Positions 26,169 through 36,071 of a stretch of 64,000 nt of DNA are shown here, piece by piece. Made by a program: the position numbers and the translations under genes. The notes beneath the pieces were generated by a model that saw nothing but the letters and a program-made list of their open reading frames with translations, was not told the origin of the DNA and did not search any database. This DNA comes from an uncultured Oscillibacter sp. (GTDB lineage: Bacteria > Bacillota > Clostridia > Oscillospirales > Oscillospiraceae), in contig CATNDJ010000006.1 in assembly GCA_950097265.1 (NCBI GenBank), positions 11,767-75,766 of the forward strand. The letters run 5' to 3'. How positions within the stretch are numbered: position 1 is the stretch's first letter; each line of letters opens with the position of its first letter.

Positions 26169-27233
26169 TTATCTCCCGGCCAGAAGCCGGTCAATCTGTT
26201 CCGCCAGAGCCTCCATCTGCTCCCTGGAGCCGATGGTAATCCGGCAGAAATCCCGGATGCGGTCCTTGCTGAACCAGCGGACCAGGACGCCGTTTTCCTT
26301 CAGCTTCCGGTACAGCTCCCCGCCGGGAATGCGGTCCGATTTGGCGAAGACGAAGTTGGCGGAGGAGGGCAGGACGGTGAAGCCCTGCTTCTCCAGTGCC
26401 GCCGTGGTCCAAGCCCGGGTCTTCTGAATGGTCCGGCAGCAGGACTGAAAATAGTCCTCATCCTCCACGGCGGCGGCTCCCGCCAGCAGGGAGAGGCGGT
26501 TGACGTTGTAAGGGTTGAAACTGTACTTCACCCGGTTCAAACCCGCGATGAGCTCCGCAGAGCCCAGGGCGAAGCCCACCCGGCCCCCGGCCAGGGAGCG
26601 GCTCTTGGACATGGTCTGGGTCACCAGCAGGTTCTCGTACTCCCGGACCAGGGGCGCGCAGCTCTCGGCGCCAAAGTCCACATACGCCTCGTCCACAATC
26701 ACCACCCGGTCCGGGTCCCTTTCCAGCAGCCGCCGGATGTCCGAGACGGGAACCGCCATGCCCGTGGGGGCGTTGGGGTTGGCAATGACCACGGCGCCGG
26801 GGAAATCCAGGTAGTCCTCCACGTTCAGGGAGAAATCCTCCCGCAGGGGGACCCGCTTGGCCTCCAGGCCGAAGAGGGCCGCCTGGGCCTCATAGAAGCC
26901 GTAGGTGATGTCGGCGAAGGCCACAAGCTTTCCCTCGCCGCAGAAAGCCCGGAAGGCAAAGGCCAGAATCTCGTCGGAGCCGTTGCCGGAAATGACGTTC
27001 CCCGGGTCCAGGCCATACCGCTTGGCAATGGCGGCGTTCAGCGCCGCACAGGTGGGATCGGAATAAAGATAGAGCTTCTCCGCCTCCGTCCGGCTCAGGG
27101 CCTCCAGCACCCTCGGGGAGGGCGGGAAGGGGCTCTCGTTGGTGTTCAGCTTGATGTACTGCTGGTCCCGGGGCTGCTCGCCGGGGGTATAAGGGTCCAG
27201 CCGCAGGGCCTCGGGGGATAAAAACCGGCTCAT
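26169..27233 (-). CDS. hisC: Histidinol-phosphate aminotransferase
   Basis: 354 aa from ATG 27233 (MSRFLSPEALR); the long upstream frame overlaps hisD. Class I/II PLP enzyme: KLNTNESPFPPSP, GNGSDEILAFAF, NPNAPTGMAVP, VDEAYVDF, and the PLP Lys in TMSKSRSLAGGRVGFALG. Transaminates imidazole-acetol phosphate with glutamate. Its ribosome site (AAAGCGGTG) is weaker than its neighbours'. Confidence 0.95.
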   Translation of the reverse strand: MSRFLSPEALRLDPYTPGEQPRDQQYIKLNTNESPFPPSPRVLEALSRTEAEKLYLYSDPTCAALNAAIAKRYGLDPGNVISGNGSDEILAFAFRAFCGEGKLVAFADITYGFYEAQAALFGLEAKRVPLREDFSLNVEDYLDFPGAVVIANPNAPTGMAVPVSDIRRLLERDPDRVVIVDEAYVDFGAESCAPLVREYENLLVTQTMSKSRSLAGGRVGFALGSAELIAGLNRVKYSFNPYNVNRLSLLAGAAAVEDEDYFQSCCRTIQKTRAWTTAALEKQGFTVLPSSANFVFAKSDRIPGGELYRKLKENGVLVRWFSKDRIRDFCRITIGSREQMEALAEQIDRLLAGR

Positions 27234-27246
27234 AAAAACACCGCTT

Positions 27247-28527
27247 TCATTCAAATTTTCTCCGGCTCTCCGCCGACCGGGCGTGGCCCTCCAGGCCCTC
27301 CCGCCGGGCGAAGTCCGCGATGCGGTCCGCGCAGGCACTCAGCGCCGCCCGGTCATAGCAGAGGAAGCTGGACCGCTTCATGAAGTCGTCCACTCCCAGG
27401 GGGCTGGAGAACCGGGCGGCGCCGTTCGTCGGCAGGGTGTGGTTCGGCCCCGCGAAATAGTCCCCCAGGGCCTCCGGAGTCGTCCGGCCCAGAAAAATAC
27501 TCCCGGCGTTTTTGATTCGGGGCAGCAGGGCGAAGGGGTCGTCCACGCAGAGCTCCAGGTGCTCCGGGGCGATGCGGTTCACCGCCTCCACCGCCTTGTC
27601 CAGACTGTCCGTGACGATGATTTTCCCGTTTTCCTCGATGGACCGGCGGGCGATGTCCTTCCGGGGCAGAGTCTCCAGCTGAGCCTCCACCTCCGCCTGT
27701 ACCTGTTCCGCCAGCTCCCGGCTGTCCGTCACCAGCACGGCGGAGGACAGTACGTCGTGCTCCGCCTGGCTGAGGAGGTCCGCCGCCGCCCATTGGGGAT
27801 TCGTCTTCCCGTCCGCCAGGACCAAAATCTCGCTGGGCCCGGCAATCATGTCGATGTCCACCCGGCCAAAGACCTTCCGTTTCGCCGTGGCCACGAAGAC
27901 GCCGCCGGGGCCCACGATCTTGTCTACCCGGGGCACGGTCTCCGTGCCGTAGGCCAGGGCCGCCACGGCCTGGGCCCCGCCGATCTTGAAAACCTCCGCC
28001 GCCTCCGCCAGCTCTGCCGCCATCAGGGCCTCCGGGCTGACGGAGCCATCCGGCCGGGGAGGCGTTACAATGACGATATCCCGCACTCCGGCGATCCGGG
28101 CCGGGATGACGTTCATCAAAATAGTGGAGGGAAACGCCTCCGGGCTCCGGGGCACGCAGATACCCACCCGCTCGATAGGGGTCCACCGCTGGCCCATGAC
28201 AATGCCGGCCCGGTCCGTGAGGACGAAGTCGTTGTGCCTCTGCCGCTCGTGGAAGCGCCGGATGTTCTCCGCCGCCGCCCGCAGCGTCTCCATAAAATAG
28301 GGGTCCACGGCTTCCCGGGCGGCGTCAAACTCCTCCGCGCTCACCCGCAGATCCTTCAGCTCCGCGCCGTCGAAACGGCGGGTATAGTCCCGCAGGGCGG
28401 CGTCGCCCCGCTTGCGAACGTCCGCGATGACCGCATCCACGGCGGCGGATACGTCCTCCAACCCCTGAATGTCCCGGTTCAAAAAGTCCTCTGGGGAGAG
28501 GGCGTCAAAGTCCAGAATTTTCATCAT
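27247..28527 (-). CDS. hisD: Histidinol dehydrogenase
   Basis: 426 aa, start ATG 28527 overlapping the hisG stop (ATGATG), with GGAGGT upstream. Conserved RWTPIERVGICVPRSPEAFPS, GPGGVFVATAKR, AGPSEILVLAD and the catalytic/zinc segment AGPNHTLPTNGAARFSSPLG are present. Oxidises histidinol to histidine in two NAD-dependent steps. Confidence 0.96.
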   Translation of the reverse strand: MMKILDFDALSPEDFLNRDIQGLEDVSAAVDAVIADVRKRGDAALRDYTRRFDGAELKDLRVSAEEFDAAREAVDPYFMETLRAAAENIRRFHERQRHNDFVLTDRAGIVMGQRWTPIERVGICVPRSPEAFPSTILMNVIPARIAGVRDIVIVTPPRPDGSVSPEALMAAELAEAAEVFKIGGAQAVAALAYGTETVPRVDKIVGPGGVFVATAKRKVFGRVDIDMIAGPSEILVLADGKTNPQWAAADLLSQAEHDVLSSAVLVTDSRELAEQVQAEVEAQLETLPRKDIARRSIEENGKIIVTDSLDKAVEAVNRIAPEHLELCVDDPFALLPRIKNAGSIFLGRTTPEALGDYFAGPNHTLPTNGAARFSSPLGVDDFMKRSSFLCYDRAALSACADRIADFARREGLEGHARSAESRRKFE

Positions 28528-30095
28528 ACCCCCGTCACCTCCGTCAGCTTCCCCAGCAGAGTCTCAATCTCCCGGCGCTTGAACTGGAAGCTGGCCCGGT
28601 TGGCCACGAACCGGGCCGAGATGGGCATGAACTCCGCCAGCACCTTCAAATGATTCTCCCGCAGGGTGGTCCCGGTCTCCACGATGTCCACAATCACATC
28701 GGAGAGGCCCAGGATGGGGGCCAGCTCAATGGACCCGTTCAGCTTGATGATGTCGATATCCCGGCCCTGGGCGGCGTAGTAGGCCTTCGCGATGTTCACG
28801 AATTTCGTCGCCACCCGGAGAGTCCGGCCCGGGTCGTCGGCGAAATCCTCGGCCCCCGCCACGCACATACGGCACTTCCCAAGGCCCGTGTCCAGCAGCT
28901 CGTACACGTCCGCCCCGGACTCGGCCAGGATGTCCTTGCCCACGATGCCCACGTCCGCCGCGCCGTGTTCCACATAGATGGCCACGTCGCTGGGCTTCAC
29001 CAGGAAATAGCGGACGCCCGCGGCGGGGTTCTCCACCACCAGCTTCCGGCTCTCGTTGTAGTCCTCGGCGCAGCCGTAACCCGCGCCGGCCAGGAGGCTG
29101 TAAACCTTGTCCCCCAGGCGGCCCTTGGGCAGGGCGATGTTCAGCATGACCCTCTCCCCCGCCTTGGGAACGGCGTCGCTCAGGCGGTCCAGCTCATCCA
29201 AGTACAGGGCGAAGCCCACGGCCCGGGCCCCGGGGCGGAACTGCTCCGCCAGGGGGTCGTAGCGCCCGCCCTTGAGCACCGCCCGGGGAAGGCCCGCCAC
29301 ATAGCCCTGGAGAACCAGGCCGTTGTAATACTCCATGTCGTTGACCAGGGACAAATCCAGCCGCAGGCTCTGCCCCTGGGCCTCCAGGGCGGCGCAGAGG
29401 GTTCTCAGCTCCGCCAGGGCCGCGCCTGCGGCGGCGTTGAGGGCGATGGGCTCCGCCTGGGCCAGCACCGCCTTCCAGTCCCCCGCCAGGACGTCCAGGC
29501 GGCAGAGGGCGTCGGCGCCCTGGCGTGACAAGCCCGCCTCTTCCGCCGCCGCTCTCAGCTCGTGCAGGTTCCGGTCCCGGATACAGCTGAGCAGCCGGGG
29601 CCGGGCGGTCTCCGGCGCGCCCACTGCGTCCAGCAGTCCCGCCACGAAGCCCATGTGGCTGGCCTCCAGCACGAAGTTCCGGCCCGTCAGGGCCAGACTC
29701 TTCCCCGCCAGAAGCACCGCCTGGGCGGTGGTCTCGTCGTCCACCGCGCCGATGCATTCCAGGCCCATCTGACTGATCTCCTGGAAGGTGTGGCTCTCCT
29801 GGCTGGGGCGGTAGACGTTCTCCGCATAGTAGAACCGCCCGCAGCCCCCCTCCCCGAACTGGGCGTTCTTGGCGATGGAAAGGGTCACGTCGGGCTTCAG
29901 GGCCAGCAGCCGCCCGTCCAAATCCGTGAAGGTGATGACTTGGTCGGAGGCCAAAAAACGGCGGTTCTGCTGGTAGAGGCCGTACTCCTCGAAGCGGCCC
30001 ATGCGGTACTGCCGGAAGCCCGCCTGCTCATAGAGCAGGCGGAGCCGGAGGGACAGCCGCTCCTGGGGCCGCAGCATCTTCAAATCCAATTCCAT
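28524..30095 (-). CDS. hisZG: Fused ATP phosphoribosyltransferase: HisZ regulatory domain plus short HisG
   Basis: 523 aa, ATG 30095 after CAAGGAGGAACCCC. Residues 1-~312 are HisZ, a class II tRNA-synthetase-like subunit (TFTDLDGRLLALKPDVTLSIAK, FYYAENVYRP, YYNGLVLQGYV, LKGGRYDPL). Residues 317-523 are the short-form catalytic HisG (MLNIALPKGRLGDKVYSLL, KPSDVAIYVEHGAADVGIVG, VETGTTLRENHL). The two are normally separate genes forming a hetero-octamer. Here they share one frame, joined at ~residue 312 without a long linker. Met317 also has GGGGGAGAGGGTC just upstream, so separate HisG may be made too. It catalyses and feedback-controls the first step of histidine synthesis. Confidence 0.94.
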   Translation of the reverse strand: MELDLKMLRPQERLSLRLRLLYEQAGFRQYRMGRFEEYGLYQQNRRFLASDQVITFTDLDGRLLALKPDVTLSIAKNAQFGEGGCGRFYYAENVYRPSQESHTFQEISQMGLECIGAVDDETTAQAVLLAGKSLALTGRNFVLEASHMGFVAGLLDAVGAPETARPRLLSCIRDRNLHELRAAAEEAGLSRQGADALCRLDVLAGDWKAVLAQAEPIALNAAAGAALAELRTLCAALEAQGQSLRLDLSLVNDMEYYNGLVLQGYVAGLPRAVLKGGRYDPLAEQFRPGARAVGFALYLDELDRLSDAVPKAGERVMLNIALPKGRLGDKVYSLLAGAGYGCAEDYNESRKLVVENPAAGVRYFLVKPSDVAIYVEHGAADVGIVGKDILAESGADVYELLDTGLGKCRMCVAGAEDFADDPGRTLRVATKFVNIAKAYYAAQGRDIDIIKLNGSIELAPILGLSDVIVDIVETGTTLRENHLKVLAEFMPISARFVANRASFQFKRREIETLLGKLTEVTGV

Positions 30096-30136
30096 GGGGT
30101 TCCTCCTTGCGGGGCAGCGCCCCGGTGATGGATTAC

Positions 30137-30165
30137 AGTATACTCCGATTTTTTAGCATAGTAAA
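30137..30165 (-). promoter_or_regulatory. his operon promoter, proximal
   Basis: Minus strand: TTTACT, 17-base spacer, TATACT. The leader to ATG 30095 is only ~35 nt, which leaves no room for a T-box. Confidence 0.7.
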
Positions 30166-30178
30166 GCGCTAATTCGGT

Positions 30179-30207
30179 AGTATAATAAATTCTCCGTTTT
30201 TTACAAA
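30179..30207 (-). promoter_or_regulatory. his operon promoter, distal
   Basis: Minus strand: TTTGTA, 17-base spacer, TATACT, 42 bp upstream of the proximal promoter and with the same minus-10. Tandem promoters may allow different control of the operon. Confidence 0.55.
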
Positions 30208-30232
30208 CATGCACCGCCGCCCGGCTAACGGT

Positions 30233-31594
<1,362 letters not shown>

Positions 31595-31629
31595 AGCGCT
31601 TCCTCTCCTTTATCTTTATTATGGCGCTT

Positions 31630-31658
31630 ATTATAGCCGCAAAGGGCGGCAAAAGCAA
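31630..31658 (-). promoter_or_regulatory. Promoter of fumC
   Basis: Minus strand: TTGCTT, 17-base spacer, perfect TATAAT, 35 bp before ATG 31594. Confidence 0.75.
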
Positions 31659-31695
31659 GGCCGTCTTTTCTCCCTCCTGAAAACGGGAATCCGTC

Positions 31696-31725
31696 TTGAC
31701 GAACGCCGGAAGAAAATGATATCCT
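31696..31725 (+). promoter_or_regulatory. Promoter of the EEP-family gene
   Basis: TTGACG, 18-base spacer, TATCCT, 28 bp before ATG 31754. Confidence 0.5.
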
Positions 31726-31753
31726 AGCAGAAAAACCAAGGAGGCCAATTACA

Positions 31754-32791
31754 ATGCAGGGATTGCCCAATGAAGAGCGGCAGCGTTTGGGGGCGCTGCT
31801 GGACCATACCTCCCAGGCGGAAGTCATGGCCATGATCCCCCAGTTTTCCCAGGCGGAAATCCACAACCTGGCCCCGGCCCCTTCGGAGGTCCCGGAGGCC
31901 CTGGGCACGCTGGTGTTCAACATGGAGCGGGGCGTGTGCCTGGAGGAGCTGGGTGACTTTCTGGAAACCTGCCCGGAGGCCCGGCCCTTCGACGTGATTT
32001 TGGCCAACGAGCTGGACGACGGCTGCATCCGCTCCGGCGGGAAAAACACCACCCTGGAACTGGCAAAGCGGCTGGGGATGAACGCGGTCTTCGGCCTGGA
32101 GTTCATCGAGCTGGTGAACGGGGCGGACCCCAAGGGCTTCCACGGCAACGCCATCTTCTCCCGCTGGCCCATCCGGCGGGCCAAGGCAGTCCGCCTGCCG
32201 GAGCAGTACAACTGGTACTTCGACCGCCAGCGGCGCATCGGCGGGCGGCTGGCGATTCTGGCGGAGCTGGACGTGGCGGGCGCGCCGGTGGGCGTGGGGA
32301 CCATCCACCTGGAGAACCGGACCCACGGCCCGGGCCGCCGGGCCCAGCTGGAGGCCGTGCTGGCGGAGGCGGAGGCCATGTTCCCCGGCATGCCGGTCAT
32401 CCTGGGGGGCGATTTGAACACCAACACCTTCGACGGCCGGGACAAGGACGCCATCCAGGCCGTGGCGGGAAGCCCCGCGCTTCAGCGCCGGTGCCTGGAG
32501 GACGTGGCCACCTGGGAAGCGTGCCTCCCGGCGGCGGAGGCGGCGGGCTACCGCCTCCTGCCGGAACAGGCCGTCCCCACCCGGCGCAAGCCCCTGCCGG
32601 GCGGGGGACACCTGGACCTGCGGCTGGACTGGCTGCTGGTCCGAGGGCTGGAGGCGGGAGAGAGCCGCACCGTCTCCACCCGGAGGGAGGACTGCACTTT
32701 CGCCCCGGCGGGCTCCGCCCTGGCGGCCTTTGCCGGGGAGGAGCTCTCCGACCACAATGCGGTTTGGGCTTCCTGCGCCTTGAAACGATAA
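31754..32791 (+). CDS. Endonuclease/exonuclease/phosphatase-fold metal-dependent hydrolase
   Basis: 345 aa, ATG 31754 after AAGGAGGCCAATTACA. The EEP (DNase I-like) motifs occur in order: VILANELDDG (metal Glu), GNAIFSRWPI, TIHLENRTHG, GGDLNTNTF (catalytic Asp/Asn), LDWLLVRG and the terminal SDHNAVWA (catalytic Asp-His). Such enzymes cleave phosphodiesters or phosphomonoesters; the substrate cannot be told (nucleic acid, inositol phosphate or sphingomyelin-type lipid). No signal peptide, so it is cytosolic. Confidence 0.82.
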   Translation: MQGLPNEERQRLGALLDHTSQAEVMAMIPQFSQAEIHNLAPAPSEVPEALGTLVFNMERGVCLEELGDFLETCPEARPFDVILANELDDGCIRSGGKNTTLELAKRLGMNAVFGLEFIELVNGADPKGFHGNAIFSRWPIRRAKAVRLPEQYNWYFDRQRRIGGRLAILAELDVAGAPVGVGTIHLENRTHGPGRRAQLEAVLAEAEAMFPGMPVILGGDLNTNTFDGRDKDAIQAVAGSPALQRRCLEDVATWEACLPAAEAAGYRLLPEQAVPTRRKPLPGGGHLDLRLDWLLVRGLEAGESRTVSTRREDCTFAPAGSALAAFAGEELSDHNAVWASCALKR

Positions 32792-32800
32792 AGAGAGAAA

Positions 32801-32845
32801 CGAACCGCCTGGGCCGGTCCGGCATGGACCCGCTCAAGCGGTTTG
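32801..32845 (+). terminator. Inverted repeat after the EEP gene
   Basis: 8-bp stem cgaaccgc/gcggtttg (one G-T pair) with further pairing inside the loop (ggtcc/ggacc). T-run short; moderate support for termination. Confidence 0.45.
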
Positions 32846-32884
32846 TTATGCATGATCCGGCGGCTTCCGCCGCCCGGGCAAGCC

Positions 32885-34009
32885 CTATTGGGTCAGCAGG
32901 ACCAGATTCCGGTCGGTGATGAAGTTCGGCACGCTGTACACCACGGCGATGGCGTCCAGGCCGTTCTCCTCCGCGTATTTCGCGGCGGAGTAGCGGTAAT
33001 ACCGGGGGTCCAGCAGGTGAACCTCCTCAAAGTGCAGGGCCAGGAAGGGGGCCATGGAATCCGCGTAGGAATCCCGGATGAGCAGCAGCTTCCCCGTTCC
33101 CTCGGGGTTGCGGATGACGCAGAGGGGCTGGTTGCCCCCCAGGAAGGCGGAGTATTTGTCCTTGGTCTGGAGCTTGTTCAGGTCGTACAGCGTGGACCAC
33201 TTCGAGGAACCGTCCCGCCAGGAGGTAACCTCGAAACCCACGTCCGGCACCCAGAACTCGATAGCGTCCGACGGAAGCCAATGGATGCCGGACTGGGAAT
33301 ACAGCGTCCCCTGAAACTCGTCGGAGTGATACTCAATCCAAGGCTCAAACGCCTCCTGCTCCAGGACCTCGTCTCCCCGGCCCAGGGACTCCATCAGGGC
33401 CGCATATCCATAGTAAGCCCCCAGGGTGGTCCAGTGGTGGTCCGTGCGGTAGAAAATGCTCTCTCCAGCGTGAGCGGCCAGCGGGGTCAAAAAGTCGACG
33501 GGCTCCACGCCCTCCAGCTCCAACCCCCGGGCGATAAAGGCCGCCTGGTCCCAGCTTTCCGCCCCCTTGGGCAGATCGTCCTTGCGTATCTCCGCCGCCG
33601 AGGGGATGAGGCCCAGGTACACCGGGACCTCCGTCCGCTCCGTCAGACGGGAAACATAGCTCAAATTCTTCTCCTCCAGGCCGTCCCTGGGAGGGTCCAC
33701 CTTGGCGATCAGCGCGTCGCCGCAGAGGTAGACCCCGTTGAACTCCCGCTTGCCCAGGACCTGCTCCGTCCGGGCCTTGAGGCCCGTCCACTGGTCCCGG
33801 AGGGGGAACTGGTCCGCAAAGTACTCCTCCACGCCCTCGGTAAAGCTGCCGTCCTTCAGAGCCTTCCAGGAAAATTCCGGAAACTGGGCCAGGGTCCGGT
33901 TCTCCACGTCGGACCGCTCCCGGTCCGGCAGGAGGACGTGCCACGCCAGCAGTCCCCCCAGGAAGAGGCAGAAGAACGCCGACAGGAAGCGGCTGTATCT
34001 CGTTGTCAT
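32885..34009 (-). CDS. DHHW-motif (AlgJ/AlgX-like) surface acetylation protein
   Basis: 374 aa, ATG 34009 after TTAAGGAGGCGGTAAG. One N-terminal membrane anchor (~8-27), then an extracytoplasmic SGNH-like domain with NRTLAQFPEFSW, the family motif TDHHWTTLGAYYGY and LLLIRDSYADSMAPFLA carrying the Asp-Ser. Such proteins work with an MBOAT acyltransferase to O-acetylate surface glycans, as AlgJ/AlgX do with AlgI. It lies 12 bp after the MBOAT gene in the same operon. Confidence 0.85.
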   Translation of the reverse strand: MTTRYSRFLSAFFCLFLGGLLAWHVLLPDRERSDVENRTLAQFPEFSWKALKDGSFTEGVEEYFADQFPLRDQWTGLKARTEQVLGKREFNGVYLCGDALIAKVDPPRDGLEEKNLSYVSRLTERTEVPVYLGLIPSAAEIRKDDLPKGAESWDQAAFIARGLELEGVEPVDFLTPLAAHAGESIFYRTDHHWTTLGAYYGYAALMESLGRGDEVLEQEAFEPWIEYHSDEFQGTLYSQSGIHWLPSDAIEFWVPDVGFEVTSWRDGSSKWSTLYDLNKLQTKDKYSAFLGGNQPLCVIRNPEGTGKLLLIRDSYADSMAPFLALHFEEVHLLDPRYYRYSAAKYAEENGLDAIAVVYSVPNFITDRNLVLLTQ

Positions 34010-34021
34010 CTTACCGCCTCC

Positions 34022-35416
34022 TTAAAACCGGAAATACAGGAAGGGGTTGTAGCTGCCGTCCACCAAATAGGCGGTGGAGAGGACCAGCCCCAGGGCCATC
34101 AGCACCGGGGCCAGCATCTTCCGGCCCCGCTCCGGGATTTTTCTCCACAGGTCCGCCGCCAGGGTGGTGGACCCCAGAGCCAGCAGAAGCAGGACCACGG
34201 CCCAGCTTCTCAAACGATAGCCGTCCGGGGCGGACCACAGCGGCCCGCCGCCAAAGCACACTCTGAGATACCGCCCGCAGACCCCCAGGTCCTCCATGGC
34301 GAAGATTCCCCAGCCCACGAACACCACCAGCAGCGTGTAAGCCCGCTTCACCCAAACCGGCGTCCGGACCAGGAGGCCCTTAAACACAAACCGCTCCAGA
34401 ATCAGCCACAGGGTGAAGTACAGCCCCCACAGAATGAAGTTCCAACTGGCCCCGTGCCAGAAGCCGGTGCAGAACCAGACAACGACCAGATTGCGCAGCG
34501 TCCTTGCCTTCCCCGCCCGGCTGCCCCCCAGGGGGAAGTACAGGTACTCCCGAAACCAGGAGGTCAGGGACATATGCCACCGCCGCCAGAACTCCCCCAC
34601 GGAGGTGGAGAGGTAGGGGTGGTCGAAGTTCTCGCCGAACCGGAAACCCAGGATGCGTCCCAGGCCGATGGCCATGTCGGAGTAGCCGGAGAAGTCGAAG
34701 TAAATCTGGAAGCCGAAGGCCAGGAGCCCCGTCCAGCCCCCCGCCACGGTCAGCGCCCCGGAGCCCTGGGAGGCAAGGCAACTCTCCCACAGGGCCCCGG
34801 CGGCATTGGCAAGCAGCACTTTTTTTGCAAGGCCCGCTGTGAACCGGCAGGCCCCCTCCGCGAAATCCACCGGCGTGACGGTCCGCCGAACCAGCTCCGC
34901 CGCCACGGTTTTGTACTTCACAATGGGCCCGGCGATGAGCTGGGGGAATAACGTCACGTAGGCCCCGAAGTCCACGACGTTTCGCTGGACCGGCGCGTCC
35001 TTGCGGTAGACATCAATCGTATAGCTCATGGTTTGGAAGGTAAAGAAGGAGATGCCCAGGGGCAGGGGCAGCCCCAGCCCGGGCAGGTCCACTCCCGGAA
35101 GCAGGGACAGGTTCGCCGCCAGGAAGTCCCAGTACTTGAAAAAGCCCAGGAGCAGCAGGTTGAACACCACCGACTGTCCCACGAACCACCGGGCCAGCCG
35201 GTCCCGCTCTCGAAACCTCTCCACCAAAAGGCCATGGGTGTAGTCGATAAAGATGGAGAGGAACATGACTCCCACGTACACCGGCTCCCCCCAGCCGTAG
35301 AAAAAGAGGCTGACGAGGAGCAGCACAAAATTACGCCGCCGAAGCGGCGTAAGGAAGTACAGGGCCAGCGTCAGCGGCAGATACCCAAATAAAAACGTCA
35401 GGCTGCTGAAAACCAT
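34022..35416 (-). CDS. MBOAT-family O-acyltransferase (AlgI/DltB-like)
   Basis: 464 aa from ATG 35416 after GAGGGGGATTCC; the longer frame overlaps the previous gene. Polytopic, with about ten membrane helices. MBOAT features: LPLGISFFTFQTMSYTIDVYR, FPQLIAGPIVKY, FGFQIYFDFSGYSDMAIGLGR, NFDHPYLSTSVGEFWRRWHMS and the active-site His in CTGFWHGASWNFILWGLY. It carries acetyl groups across the membrane for transfer to a surface polymer by the DHHW partner. Confidence 0.92.
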   Translation of the reverse strand: MVFSSLTFLFGYLPLTLALYFLTPLRRRNFVLLLVSLFFYGWGEPVYVGVMFLSIFIDYTHGLLVERFRERDRLARWFVGQSVVFNLLLLGFFKYWDFLAANLSLLPGVDLPGLGLPLPLGISFFTFQTMSYTIDVYRKDAPVQRNVVDFGAYVTLFPQLIAGPIVKYKTVAAELVRRTVTPVDFAEGACRFTAGLAKKVLLANAAGALWESCLASQGSGALTVAGGWTGLLAFGFQIYFDFSGYSDMAIGLGRILGFRFGENFDHPYLSTSVGEFWRRWHMSLTSWFREYLYFPLGGSRAGKARTLRNLVVVWFCTGFWHGASWNFILWGLYFTLWLILERFVFKGLLVRTPVWVKRAYTLLVVFVGWGIFAMEDLGVCGRYLRVCFGGGPLWSAPDGYRLRSWAVVLLLLALGSTTLAADLWRKIPERGRKMLAPVLMALGLVLSTAYLVDGSYNPFLYFRF

Positions 35417-35426
35417 GGAATCCCCC

Positions 35427-35921
35427 TCACCGGAATTGGAGGCCGAACTGCTCCTCCAGGGCCTCCTGATGCGCCCCAGAGGCAATCAGCGCCGTATAGG
35501 TCCCCTCCCGCAGCACCTTGGCCCTTTTCCAGGCCTCCAGGCTCTCGGGGTACCAGGCTCCGCCCTCCGCCTGGCTGTCAATCCGGTCCTGGAGAATGGC
35601 GGCGGCGGCCTCCGCATCCTCCTCCGTCTCACATTGGATGAGCACGACCTCGTTCACGTCGGAGCTCATGGCGGGCACCCTGGCGATGAGCTGCTTGGCG
35701 GGGATTTCGGAGAGGCCGGGGTAATAGCCCTCCAGCAGTTCCCCCTCCACGTCCGCCATGTAGCCCTCTTCCCAGCCGCACGCCTCCGCCATACCGGCGT
35801 ACAGGCTGTCCAGGGATACCTCCGCCGTTTCCGGCCCGTCCTCCTCCATCTGCCCTCCGCAGCCGGCGGCCAGCAGCAGCAAAGCCGCCAAAACCCATAC
35901 CGCTCTCTTTTTCAAGTGCAT
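35427..35921 (-). CDS. DUF4358 lipoprotein
   Basis: 164 aa, ATG 35921 after GGAGGAGCGGGAGGAG. Lipoprotein signal with lipobox LLAAGC (Cys ~21). The body resembles DUF4358 (MSSDVNEVVLIQCETEEDAEAAAAIL, EAWKRAKVLREGTYTALIAS), a family regularly found with MBOAT and DHHW genes in Clostridia. Role unknown, probably part of the acetylation machinery. First gene of the three-gene operon. Confidence 0.82.
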   Translation of the reverse strand: MHLKKRAVWVLAALLLLAAGCGGQMEEDGPETAEVSLDSLYAGMAEACGWEEGYMADVEGELLEGYYPGLSEIPAKQLIARVPAMSSDVNEVVLIQCETEEDAEAAAAILQDRIDSQAEGGAWYPESLEAWKRAKVLREGTYTALIASGAHQEALEEQFGLQFR

Positions 35922-35974
35922 CTCCTCCCGCTCCTCCGGCTCCCCCGCCGGGAAAAATTTTCTGTTTCTGTTCC

Positions 35975-36003
35975 TTGTTTTTATACAGGATTCGCGCTAT
36001 AAT
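35975..36003 (+). promoter_or_regulatory. Promoter of the threonine aldolase gene
   Basis: TTGTTT, 17-base spacer, perfect TATAAT. It overlaps the opposing acetylation-operon promoter almost completely. Confidence 0.7.
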
Positions 36004-36008
36004 TTCAA
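35980..36008 (-). promoter_or_regulatory. Promoter of the DUF4358-MBOAT-DHHW operon
   Basis: Minus strand: TTGAAA, 17-base spacer, TATAAA. It occupies the same DNA as the promoter at 35975-36003 on the other strand, so the two probably cannot be used at once. Confidence 0.7.
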
Positions 36009-36071
36009 CATCAAATCTGTAACATTCCGTAACAGTTCTCTGCCGCGGTTGTTACTTTCTGGAGGTTCGCC

